From assembly GCA_942486035.1 (NCBI GenBank), contig CALNXK010000128.1, forward strand, positions 1,260,001 through 1,324,000: a DNA stretch of 64,000 nt, written 5' to 3'. This document shows positions 32,409-43,970 of the stretch, piece by piece (position 1 is the stretch's first letter; the number at the start of each line of letters is the position of its first letter). A program made the translations under genes and the position numbers. The stretch is from Porites lobata (Eukaryota; Cnidaria; Anthozoa; Scleractinia; Poritidae). A model generated the notes under the pieces. The model ran no database searches. It saw nothing but the letters and a program-made list of their open reading frames with translations, and was not told the DNA's origin.

Positions 32409-32932
32409 TGATTAGCCCCACAAAGGGCACATGCCATGATTGTCCTCTGATTTAGCTGCTCTTTGTTCGCTTAGTAATATTCGTAGAAAAGTCGAGTTTT
32501 TTCAACAAATAAAAACTACCTTTTTCCTTTTCACATGTACACGTTTTACATCAAAGTCGACTTTAAAAAGAATTAGTAGTTTTCTGAAAAATGCCCGATT
32601 GCGATGAAATTATTGCAAATTGCGACAACAGTAGCTGATTCAGGCAAAGCGCGATGGACAGTTATTACAAAATGCGACAGTTTTTTTTTTTTTCAAGTGC
32701 GATGCACTTATGAATTGTGACAGTACCTTAGGAGTAGAATAAAGTAGGATAAAATCCCTGGAATACTGAAGGTTCTGCGTATTCCATTTTCAAAATTTAG
32801 TTACCAACAGGAGGAGACGAAACCCTTTTTCACGTAATTCTTCATTTTAAAACTTTTAACACATAGTAAGTCTGACATCACCTTTTACTTCCGCCTTACT
32901 ATGTTGATTTGGTTTTAAATAGTCTAAAGGGC

Positions 32933-33012
32933 TAGCCGTCTCCTCACCCCACCCCCTCCCCTAAGAGGCGGCCGGGCAGCCCTGTTGAAGGGGTTAGGAC
33001 GAGGAGACGGCT
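32933..33012. repeat. Inverted repeat TAGCCGTCTCCTC (unit 2 copy)
   Basis: Counterpart of 6943-7021 with the arms intact. Confidence 0.6.
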
Positions 33013-33795
33013 GCGATGGCACTTCCTGACGTCTTGAAAAACGACTACTTCAGACCAAAGTAACCGACATTATTTATAGTATATGACTTGACCTCGTATA
33101 AAATATGTAGAATATGTCCTCCTCTGTAGACGATCCCTTTCTTAAAACAGCTGTCAGCCGAATTCAATTTTTATTGCGAGGCTTTTCAATCTGAGTCCAA
33201 GAATCGATCGATAGCTCTGCATGTCGGTTTACTGCTTTGCGAAAGAGATGACACAAGAAAGAATATAAACTGTTTTTTAATTGGGGTTAATGGCCACAAG
33301 CGTCACGTTTTGAATCCAGTTATAAAAATCACTCATTAACATCTCTTCAGGAAAAGTTGGGGCCAAAGCTATTCGTTACACGTCCAAAAAAATATGGTAA
33401 TCGTTTGTTAAACAAAAGGGTCCTACCGGAATCTAGAAATCACTGTGTACAGTCAATGTCGTGCGCAAATGAATACGCAGTGACTACTATAGAAAGCATA
33501 AATGAAGACCGACACCATTGATTCTTGAAGCTAATGAGTTCGCAATCTTATAATATTCAGTCACGGTCATGTCGTCACTAAAAGTAAAGGGACATAAACT
33601 AAGCAAATAAACCAACGCAAATGCAATCAAGGCTTAGCAAACCTAATATAGCAAAGGAACTGATGGCCAGAGATGCAAACATACGTGTAGAACAACATAG
33701 AAACGCTACTGAGTGTCACCACTAACAAAAGGTAGCATAGTCTTAAGTTCTCCTTCTCTGAGACTACGATAGAGCTTATATTGCCCCCTTCTGAT

Positions 33796-34308
33796 AGACC
33801 TTTCCACTGTTTTTTGTCAACTTTTGACATAGACAAGTTCGGCAAAATCCGTTGATACCACTGGAAAGAGCGCCCTAAAATTAGTAAAATTGCCAAATTT
33901 GATAGTGATTCGTCTTAAGCGAGCGAAGATACAGCGGCCTCAAATTCACGAAATATTACAGACGTTTGTATGGTGGCCTGCGTGGCAGGCGTTTGAAAGG
34001 GAAGGGGTAGGGAATTAGGACGCGAGACCACGCGCGCCCAAATTCCCCCTTCCCCTTTTAACGCCTGCCACACAGGCTATTTTTATGGTGGCAGGCCTGG
34101 TATGGTGGGGGGCAAACACTTGCCCCCCAACAAACAAACGTCTGTAAATTTTCGTAACTTTGCGGAGCTCTATCTTCGCTCGCTTAAGACGTATAATCAC
34201 TTTCAATTTTGGCAGTTTTACTGATTTTAGGGCACTTTTTCCAGTGGTGTCGACGGATTTACCCTAACTTTTCTATGTCAAAAGTTGAAAAAAACCGTGG
34301 AAAGGTCT
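33796..34308. mobile_element. Palindromic TIR element with nested foldback (unit 2)
   Basis: Counterpart of 7807-8310. The nested foldback is at 33974-34079, flanked by TTTGTATGG on the left and a mutated TTTTATGG on the right. Confidence 0.72.
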
Positions 34309-35010
34309 GTTCAGGTGAACGTCATCAGAAGCAATAGATTTCGTTAGACTGTTCAAAGTCCCCTATTTTTTCGTGAGATCGTCGAGATAAAGAGAGCCCC
34401 TTTATCCTCTCTTGTCGAGATATAGCGCGTCTGGGATTATAGCTCCAGGGGGAGGGGGGGCCAGAAAAATAGAGGGACTGTAATAACATCACTGCAGCTC
34501 GCGTCTACGGAGCGCGTTGTACCAGCAACGCAGGCGACAATAGATGTTAATTTGCGTTGACCAGTCCGGGCCACAACCAGAACTGGATATATGATGACGT
34601 CACCCAAATTTTCAACATGGCGCCCAAACCAAGGGACACGAATCAGGGTCGCTTTTCAGCTCTTTGCTACGCCTAGAAATGACCTTGTCTCACAGTACCT
34701 TAGGAGCTGCGCCTTTGAATGATGAGGAAGCACATGAGTGTGAAAAAAATGGCAACTCGTGAAGTTTGCGTGTTCTCTAGGGGTAAAACGGCTGAAAACG
34801 GGAGTGTTTCAGCTCAAAGATCTACCTGACAAGGCGCAAAACATTTGAAGATAGAAAGGTGTGTGTCATTTTTTTGATGTTTGAAAAAAAAATTTTTTGA
34901 AATCTTCATAAAATTTGCTTGTTGATGGTGGTTTTGTTGTCGTAGTACAAAGCATTTTTACATAGTGCTGTGTGTTTGAATTTGCGGTATCCGGTCGTTT
35001 CGCCTACGGT

Positions 35011-38000
35011 CAGTTCAATTCAATTCAATTCTTTATTCACACCACGTAAGATATTTACATAAGTGTATGTAGGTAGGAAAATAAAGTAGCTGACAAATAA
35101 TAATTAACTAAAAGACATTAAGTTCATTTGTGTACGGTGTCCAAAGTAGCAAAAGCTTCCTTGTTGGACACCGTCATGTTGAAATAATTGGCAGCAGTAA
35201 AGAGAGGAATTAATTCTCAAATAATATCAGTGATAGAAGATACAAGCAAGGTCAGATTTGGTTGCTTAGAAGACAGGGATTCCATTCTTTCTTAAACTTA
35301 TGATATGGCAGGCACTTGAGACCAGGCGGTACAGTCTCCCAGATTTTAGGAGCGGAGAATTTAAAGGGAGTCTTACCTAAGTTGGTGGATACTCTTGGCC
35401 TAAAACAGTTCAGATTACTGACAAATCTTATATTATGATTGTGTATACGCGATGCTGGAGTCAGGATATCAAGGAAAATATCTATGTATAAAGCAACATA
35501 TTTTTAATTTATATATATTATCTAATTTGAGGATTGTTAGAAGTTTGAAATAGGGAGCAGCACTCTCTCTAGGATGTACAAAGAAGATGGTGCGGAGACA
35601 TTTGTTATGCTTAATACGAAGACAATCTAATCTGGTTTTGCTGGCACAGCCCCAAGCAAGAATACCGTAACTCAAATAGGGATATATTAAAGCATAATAA
35701 ATTTGTTTCAGTATATTCAGATCTATGTCATATCTTAGTTTTGAAAGGATTCCTAAATTTTTAGCTAATTTATTATTTACATGTTGTATCTGTGGTTGCC
35801 AGTTGAGATGTTTATCTATATAAACTCCCAAGTACTTTATGTAATCTTTCTGTTCAATACCAGTGATATTTATCGTTGGGTGGCACCTAGATGATGAGAC
35901 TAACATGTAATTAGTCTTTGCAGTGTTAATAGATAACTTATTTAGAGCACAGTAGTTATAAAGTTGTTTAAGCTCTTGATTCATTACGGATTCAAGCTGT
36001 TTTAAGTTGTCACTAGAATAAAATAAATTGGTGTCACCAGCAAAGCTCCGCACCGAAAGTTTGTCGACACAGTTTGGTAAGTCGTTCACATAGAGCAAAA
36101 ATAAAAGAGGACGTAGAGTCGAGCCTTGTGGTATACCGCAGGTAATATTTTCATAGCTAGATTTAGTAGAGTCAGTTTTTAACATATTGTCTTCGATTGT
36201 GCAAATGACGTTCAAACCAGTTATGTGGTGCACCCCGAATTCCATACAGATATAGTTTAGAGAGCAGTATTTTATGATTTACTGTGTCAAATGCCTTTGA
36301 TAGTTCGAGAAATAAACCACATGTTATTTGACCTTCGTCAGTAGCTAGCTTCAGATTGTCAGTAATTTCAAGAATAGCTTGTTCAGTGGAATATCCTTTC
36401 CCAAATCCAAACTGATATTTGTACAAGATTTGATGTTTATCTATGAACGAATATAACTGATTATAGACTAGACGCTCGAGCACTTTACTAAAAGGTGAAA
36501 GAGTAGCTATGGGCCGATAGTTGCTAGGGTCCGTAGCATCACCACCCTTATACACTGGGGAAATTTGTGAGACTTTTAAAATATCAGGAACAATTCCAGT
36601 TTCAATAGACTGGGTATAGATAAATGTTAAAGGTATTGACAATGGCTGGGCAGCTATTTTAATTAATTTATTAGGAATATCTGAGGATGACTTATGATCA
36701 TTTAAACCTTTAAATAGTGAACATACTTGGGTTTCAGTAACACAGGACATAACGAAGCTAGCTACTGGAGTCGATCTTATGAATTGGGTCGGACTTCCAT
36801 CACAATTTTCAATTCTTTTGGCCAGGTTTTGACCCACATTGACAAAATGCTTATTAAAGTGATCGGCAATCTCAGCCTTATTAGTGTAAGCTCTATTATT
36901 ACGTTTAATTTTCGAGATGGGGGTTTGTCCCTTTGAGTTGCGCTTAACTAGCATACCAATCAATTTCCAAGATGCCTTCAGGTTGTTTTTACATAGGTCA
37001 AAGTGTTTTGAAAAGTAGTTCTTTGTGCAAATGTTCTTAAGCCAATTCAGTTTGTTAGCATACTTTTTATATTCCGTCACCTTAATTGGATTGTTAGAAA
37101 GAAAGTGTGTTTTGTATAATTTATGCTTAGTTTTGATTGATTTAAGAATACCATTAGTTATCCACGGCTTAGTACACAATTTCTGTTTCTTTTGGGACAA
37201 TTGCCTAATTGGTGCATGTTTATCTGCAATTGATTTAATCAGGTCAGTTATTTTAGTAGCTGTCTCATGCAGATCATTTCTATAGATAGCATTCCAGTTG
37301 ACTGCATTGATATCCTCTAAGTAAGATTCTTGATCAAAATTGCTGTAATCTCGATAATACTTAATAGGGTTGTGTTTCTTAACTGGTATATTTGTAACAC
37401 AGACAACTGGGAGGTGATCAGAGATATCCACCATTACAATCCCAGAGACAATTTTGGATGTACTGTTGGCATAGATATGATCAATTAATGTAGCTGAATG
37501 ATAGGTCAGACGTGTTGGTTTAGTAATAATTGGTAATAAATTATTGGAATATAGCATGTCAAGGTAAGCCTTTGTAGGTGGATGACTATCGCATTTAAAA
37601 AAGTCTATCTTCATATCACCAAGGATATACAATTGGCACTTGTTTCGGTTAAATAGCTTCATTGTTTCGTCAAGTTTCCCATTAAATTCATCAATATTCG
37701 CACCTGGATGTTTGTAGATACAGCCAACCAAGATGGGTTTTTGGTTTTTGGGAGTAGCTATTTCAACCCAAACAGATTCCACAAGGGGCATATCCAAAGT
37801 TATATCTGACCTTGGAAATGATGTTAAAGCTTTACTGACATAAAGAGCAACCCCTCCCGTTGGGGTGGGAGAATCAGCTTGGTAGATGCTATAGTTAATC
37901 AACTCAGTATTAAAAGTGGTATTTGCATTTAGCCTGGTTTCAGAAACTCCTAATACATCAAGTTGTTCACTTAAAGGATACAGCATATCTTCAAGCAAGC

Positions 38001-38361
38001 CAATATTTTTTGACAGGCTTCTAATATTACAGTGAAGAAATGAGAAGGATTTTGCTCCTGATTTACTTAGAACCTTATTCAAACCAGAAATATCATAGTA
38101 ATCAGATTGAGGGTTAATTAATATATGATCAGGGTCAGCATCATCAGATTTATCAGGGTTGGGTAGCAAATTATATAAATCTAAATCTTTTAAATTATCT
38201 ATCTGCAAGTGACAGGATCCATCTAGAATCTGAAATTCTCTGTCATCCAGGTCATGAAAAGGTAAAGCTTCCAGGCTATTTTGGGGATGATTGAGGTTGA
38301 ACATGTATGTGTCTATAGGTTAGATATTATAGGGCACATAAGTGTCTACGACTGGAGTCGA
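35011..38361 (-). mobile_element. CR1/L2-like LINE, contiguous copy (unit 2)
   Basis: About 3.35 kb from a 3' tandem tail (TTCAATTCAATTCAATTC, from about 35014) to a 5' end at about 38361. It is bracketed by TTCGCCTACG (34999-35008) and TTCGCCTAC (38362-38370). It shows the LINE without the two later insertions seen in unit 1. Confidence 0.88.
35469..38304 (-). pseudogene. LINE ORF2: endonuclease plus reverse transcriptase, frameshifted (unit 2)
   Basis: 710 codons are open from ATG 38304, covering the endonuclease and the first half of the RT (SNYRPIATLSPFSKVLERLV, STEQAI, SKAFDTVNH). A one-base length change in a T run near 36177 then moves the frame, and the rest continues at 35469-36178 (GIPQGST, YVNDLP, KYLGVYIDKHLNW). 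Catalytic positions have decayed: FADD reads FAGD, GDMN of the endonuclease reads GDMK, FRKG reads FGKG. A 33-bp loss near 35480 removes C-terminal residues. So it looks almost open but is probably inactive on three counts. Confidence 0.9.
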
Positions 38362-38421
38362 TTCGCCTACGTCTTATATGTCAGTTCGCTTACTATTCAT
38401 ATGTTGAAGCTTTAAATCTTA

Positions 38422-38505
38422 ATTGTTTTTTTTTTTTGTTTTTTGTTTTTTTTTTAACAACAACATCTTTATTTCTTACATTAAATATACAAATATCACA
38501 CCACC
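38422..38505 (-). mobile_element. Truncated retrotranscript tail (unit 2)
   Basis: On the minus strand this reads an AATAAAG signal, GATGTTGTTGTT and then A-rich sequence broken by single Cs, the form of a polyadenylated 3' end inserted by target-primed reverse transcription. It replaces about 160 bp present in unit 1 (about 17229-17385). The source element is not identifiable from about 85 bp. Confidence 0.5.
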
Positions 38506-39261
38506 TGATATTTTGCTTAAAATGATTTAAGAAACGTGTGATTGTAAAACTGAACATTAAGATGTGTATAAAAATGAAATTAACCACCGTTTACGGTCTT
38601 TGTGTAGCCTTGTAAAGCGCGAGCAGCGCACTAAAGAAACCACTGTTTACGGTCTTTGTGTAGACTTGTAAAGCGCGAGCGGCGCTTAAGCTAAAGAACG
38701 TTAGACTTTTCATTAACTTATATACGAAATTAGCTTCGGCCTCACTTGACAGTCGGTTCAATTTCTACGTCGATTTTGCGACTTGTTAAATCTTCTAACT
38801 CTATAAACTAGTTTATGTATATAATGTGTCCGGGTATTCTGAAGTTGCTCCGTTTGCGTACTTTCATCTAACTTAGCAAGATGACAAATAATAAATAAAG
38901 TTAAAGCGTTCTTTGTGTAGACTTGTGACTTGAGCGGCGCTCATACTAACGGAGGAGGGAGTTTTCATTAACATACATAGTACTTACCACAAAATTAGCT
39001 TGTTCACACTACACAGCTTGATTTAACTTTTTATTTCGATGTTGCGGCTTGTTGAATCGGTAATCATAGTCATATACTTGGGACTGAGTAAGATAAATAA
39101 ACGTGCGTTTTCACGTTTGGACTTGGTTCAAATAACAGGGGTGATGAATGGTCCATTAAAATTTTTAACCGCTCGCAAAATTTTACCTTTGCTCGATTTG
39201 CTCGCAAAATTTAAACGAGTGCTCGCTTGCTCGTACTCTCAAAATGTTTGTAGTTGCTGCC
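38506..39261. other. Non-coding stretch between LINE and LTR element (unit 2)
   Basis: Counterpart of 17386-18136, with the same tandem GGTCTTTGTGTAG blocks. No gene. Confidence 0.6.
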
Positions 39262-39481
39262 TGTTATAATATTGTAATTTTCACGCTCTGTGTTGAACTA
39301 GACTCATTATATATTCAGTTTCGTTTGTACCTTCGGGGGCACTTGATAGAGATTAAAATGTCTGTTCAGTAACCGCTTGAACGTGTGGCTCGCTGCGTTA
39401 TCACATGGTGGCAGCGGTGGCCGCTTCTGCTTCGTTTTTTTTGTTTTTTTTGTTTTTTTTTAACCGTCTACGTTATACAGC

Positions 39482-40184
39482 ATGCCCGGTGGTGATACCT
39501 CCAATGGACAGTCTGGTGCAGTAGCGCCGCCATCGTCGACTTTTCATCAGATTACTCCGCCGAAGTACCTTGACTTGAAACATAGTGGAGAAATTGCCGA
39601 AAACTGGAAGCTTCTGGAAGGAGAAATATAACAATTATTTTGTCATTTCTCGTTTGGATCGGGAAACCCCGAAGTTTCAATTGGCGATGTTCAAACATAC
39701 GATCGGAGATGATGCGTTGAAAGTCATCAAAACATTCAACTACGCCGAGGGGGTGAACTCGAGTGATTGGCGCATTGTAATGGGAAAAATGGAGAAGCAT
39801 TGCATCGGCGAAGTCAACGAAATTTGCGAATGATGCTGTTTTAATATGAGAGACAAGCTTCCAACGGAGTCGATTGATAGTTTTGTTGCCGAGTTGAGGA
39901 ATCTGGCCAAAACATGTAATTTTTGCGATTGTTTGCGGGATAGTTTAATCCGTGATCATATTGTCCTCGTTTTTAATTCCAAGCACAATAGAAACACAAA
40001 GACACGCGAAGATACACACAAACAGGCACCTCCAGGTACACGCATGGAAACATTCGACCAGCCGCCCAATCCGTTGTCTTCGGTGCCGGACGCACCTAAG
40101 TCGCCCAATCCTTTACAGGCACCGAGAAGGTCCACGCGCGTCCGTCAGTCGCCCAAGCGTCTACAGGACTATGTGCTTACTTAG
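39482..40184 (+). pseudogene. gag-like ORF with pol-type tail, frameshifted (unit 2)
   Basis: Same start as unit 1 (MPGGDTSNG). An extra base at about 39614 (GCTTCTGG against GCTTTGG) shifts the frame, and a TGA at about 39832 adds a stop. From 39846 the frame is open through DSFVAELRNLAKTCNF to the C-terminal RRSTRVRQSPKRLQDYVLT, so the direct join of gag to a pol-like tail is visible without interruption. It cannot make protein now. Confidence 0.82.
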
Positions 40185-40223
40185 GCCTAAGAACTCTTTC
40201 CAAAGAACTGAATTTCATTAATA

Positions 40224-40651
40224 CCGTATTTATTCGATTAACCGCCCTGGGCGCTTATTAAATTTTTGTACCTTGAGAGTGGGCGCTTATTCGAGGTGGG
40301 CGCTTATTCGAGGCTGGGCGCTTATTAAATTTTCACCATTTTCAGCAAGTCTAGTATGTTGATTTCGCAAGAAAACAATAAATGCTAATAACAAAACGAG
40401 AAGAAGTAACAAAGCAAGGTTTCTGTAAAATACTCTGAAGAAAACTCCGTCCTCAGGGAAGTCTCTTATTAGAATTTATTCACTCAAGTAGGTGGGGTAG
40501 AGGTGAGCGCTTATTTGAGTTTGATTGGGATGGGGAGGGGGTGGGCGCTTATTCGAGGCTGGGCGCTTATTAACTTTTTCTGCCTTTAGGACGGGCGCTT
40601 ATTCGAGGTGGGCGCTAATTCGAGGTTGGGCGCTTATTCGAATAAATACGG
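40224..40651. mobile_element. TA-flanked MITE inside the LTR element (unit 2 only)
   Basis: Ends CCGTATTTATTCGATTAA and, inverted, CCGTATTTATTCGAATAA, with TA at 40222-40223 and 40652-40653. Unit 1 keeps the empty site ATTAATATGTGC (about 21201). GGGCGCTTATTCGAGG is repeated at both ends of the interior. A mariner-type MITE by its target; non-coding. Confidence 0.85.
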
Positions 40652-40901
40652 TATGTGCTTAGTCGTTTGTTTTGGTTTCACGTGTTTTTTTTTTTCCGTT
40701 AAGTTGTTTTCTTATTTCTCTATAAAAGGAAGGGTGTTATAATATTGTCATTTTCACGCCCAGTGTTGAATTTCATTTCCACGTGCTGCTAGACTCATTA
40801 TATATTCAGTTTCGTTTGTACCTTCGGGGGCACTTGATAGAGATTAAAATGTCTGTTCAGTAACCGCTTGAACGTGTGGCTCGCTGTGTTATCACACTGG
40901 C

Positions 40902-43420
40902 AACCTCGCTTTCTTGTAAGTATTGCTCGAAATTGTGTAAATCCTTCGTTGGGTCAAAGTAAATGTAATTCTGTATGGTGCTTGATTCCTATAAATATGA
41001 CGATCAAGTTCAGTGGAAATGCACGCGATAAATGACAACGATGAATAATAAATCAGCTAATCTAGCTATATATGGTTATTTATGTTTGTTATATACGGTT
41101 GCATTGTTTATGCAAAATATCTGGCTCATAAAAGGATAAACTAGTAATAGTTGACACTACAGCTGCCCCCGCTCTATAAATTGCCGGTCAATAGCATTCT
41201 TGCTCGTTGTGTAGCTCTTTGAAATATACCGATTCATAAGGAAGATTTTCACTCATATTCCATACAATAGGTGAGATAAATATAGGAAACGCAAGGTTCC
41301 ATGCACAGTTTCAGGTCGATTTACACATCTTTGATCAAAACATTCTCAGTTCCGAGAATAGTTTATTCTAAACCAGAAGAAAAGATTCAATTAGCAGTTG
41401 AATTTTTCGCTATTTCTCTTTCACTTTTTACATTCAGTTCATTTTATTTGCCGGAAAGGAAGTCTTAGAAATTAAAAGGACGTTTGATCCGTTCACACTC
41501 GCGCATTCTAGTCTTATTTTAAACTTTATAGCGGAAGGACATCTGTGAGCAGGGAATAAGTCAGCACAGAATTTGATTGTCGGCGAATTTCTGTAATCGT
41601 CCATTGTTCTGCTAGTGAGAAGCTAGCCGTTGTTCACTCGTCTTGCTTGTTTGGGGCTGAGTCTTATTCCGGTCAAAGACAGAGAAAGAGTGTCTGGCAA
41701 GGTTTCCAATGAAAGATTTGTGAACTGGCGTCTGGCAAACTCTCCAAGTGTTTATATATACACAGTTATACGCACCTTATAACTTCTTCTGCGCTTAACA
41801 AGTGTCGTTAAAATTTTGGGCCATAACTTTCACTGAAACAACTGCTCCACAGAATGTCACTGATCGAACGTAACGCAAAAGAGTGTCGAAGTATGACTGC
41901 ACAATAAATGTCACAAAATCTACCTGAGAGGTCCCTTGGGGATGTTCTGTCTTTACGTCATCCTAACCATTTCGTGCTTGCGGGCGCAAACAACAGAAAC
42001 GTCATCATTACCTACCGATTCCTGATCATTCCTCGCGGCCCCTGTTCAAGCAAATCGAGATTTTTTTCTATATTGACTGTATGACTGTATATTTCAACTG
42101 TAAGTACTTTCCTGAATATACGCGCGAGTTACTAGAGTGCCTCCTCGGGATTTCGCCTTCTGGGGCGAAATCCCTGCGGGGGCAATGAGCACAAACATGC
42201 TTGGTATTTTTTTGTTTTACAACAAGAGGAGTCATTTGCGATATTTGCGTCTAGCAGTCGCATTTGGCCGATACGCATATGCTGCAAATAAATTCACCCT
42301 CGGCGCTAACGGTTTTTAAAAGTCGTTTAGAAAAAGATAAGGCGTATATGCTAACAAGGAAAAAATTAAACAATTCTGCTTTTGTGTACTGGATGGTATC
42401 CTGGGCAGGGACGGACTCTCTCACGATATCTGATTTTTCTTCATTAACCTGCGATCAGGCGGTCCTTAGATTTTCCCATTTTCTTTGGGAGGCCTGATCG
42501 CGGGTTATTTCTATATTTGCTACGTCAAACGTAAATAAGAATCGTTTTCATTGTCTCATCGAGTGCCATATAAATACGATAATTTATAAACAGAAAAAGA
42601 ACAACATTGTATATCTCTTCTCCTACAAATTAGGAAAGACGGCCGGAAGTCTCCACGCATCATATCCCGCAATTTCGTCTCCTAAGCCTTGTGGGCTTAC
42701 CGGACGTTTCGTACCCAGGCGATTCGTACCCAAAGTTGAGATGATTCGTACCCATCGCTAAGATGATTCGTACCCAAAGCTTAGATGATTCGTACCCATG
42801 CAATAACAAAGTCTTTATGTTGTAAACAGTGTGTTTTCATAGTTTAAGTTAAGGCTTTCACTAAAACAAAGGATCGAAACCGCAGAACGAACCACAAGAC
42901 AGGACGTCCTGTGGAGATAGTGGGACGAGACAAATATCTTTGTTTACGTCCGAATTTGCTACATGTCTGAACGTCGACTAATCGAAGACTATTTGAAGAG
43001 CGATAGCATAAGAAGAATACGACAAGGTTAGTGACACAAGCCCCGCCGAACACAAAATAAAAAAAGAGTGACTTACAGAATTCGCATGTTTGTGAAAAGA
43101 GCAGTCATATATTTTAAAGGAAATCCTAACTGATACTTATTACAAGAGGGGACATGTGAGTTGTCCGAGTGACACCCGCCCCTTGATTAAACACAATCAA
43201 GGAATAATATATAATATATATAATATATATAATATACTATATACTGATTATTTCTTTAAGTTTTAAACTAGTCAATTTTGCTTAACCTACTTACTGGATT
43301 TGCAATTTCTAATGTACTGTATGTTTGAGATCGATATACTGATTATTAAAAATACCTTAACATTATCTACAATACAACTGTAGCTAATGATGAAATAAAT
43401 CAAGTTACGTATTCCTTCAA
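40902..43420. other. Non-coding stretch of unit 2, LTR to MULE fragment
   Basis: Counterpart of 21452-24919 without the second tandem block and without the 837-bp segment. The GATGATTCGTACCCA repeat is at about 42703-42800. No gene. Confidence 0.65.
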
Positions 43421-43478
43421 TAGCCTGCGAAAACATCTGTTTCTCCTCGCTAGGAGAAACGGATGTTTTCGCAGGCTA
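43421..43478. mobile_element. 58-bp TAGCCTGCG hairpin (unit 2 copy)
   Basis: Identical to 24920-24977, including its flanks TTCCTTCAA and GTCCTTCAA. Confidence 0.8.
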
Positions 43479-43492
43479 GTCCTTCAAGTACT

Positions 43493-43870
43493 TTAGACGA
43501 TCACTGGTCTATTGATGTTTGCGCAGCCTTTCAGTAATTGCTTAAGGGATTTCTCTCTCTTGTTAAATGCCTCCCACAGCTCAAAGAGCCGCCTTTGTAA
43601 CTGGCGGTAGGCGGCTCTCTGGATCCGCTTCAGCTTGCGCTCAGACACAAGCCGAATCTGCAGTGACACCAGGCGGGCCTCGTTGTGTAGCAGGGACACA
43701 AGCAAGTAGAAGGGAAGTCCACAGCGGCCAGCAGCTCTTCGGTTCAGGGCGTGATGCCAGCCTTCTATGTCATTATTTGTTCTTGCTGACAGCATAAACA
43801 CGCTCCAGCACTTAGGGGGCCATATTCTGCTGTTTATCCAGGTCTCTCCGATGAGGTGCAGAGATTTCAA
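43493..43870 (-). pseudogene. MULE-type transposase C-terminal fragment (unit 2)
   Basis: Base-for-base identical to 24992-25369, although sequence on either side differs by one to a few per cent. See that entry for motifs. The identity more likely reflects gene conversion than selection, since the identical tract extends well outside the ORF. Confidence 0.65.
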
Positions 43871-43970
43871 AGACTTGAATATATTACTTTATTTAATGGT
43901 GTTATTTACTTTATTGAATAATTGTCTCTTAAACTTATTTACCTTAAGTAACTTATCGGTTACAAAACAT

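Larger units (their letters stand above)
39262..40896 (+). mobile_element. Non-autonomous LTR retrotransposon (unit 2)
   Basis: LTRs are at 39262-39405 (with an 18-bp internal loss) and 40735-40896. Flanks are CTGCC and CTGGC, one base mutated. The primer site TGGTGGCAGCGG directly follows the 5' LTR and the polypurine tract AAAAGGAAGGG precedes the 3' LTR. It is only 1.2 kb without its private MITE, so it shows the compact, internally deleted form. Confidence 0.88.

Noticed and set aside
32087..32455. 122-codon plus ORF in unit 2
   Set aside because: Runs through the foldback at 32274-32408 and is not open in units 1 or 3.
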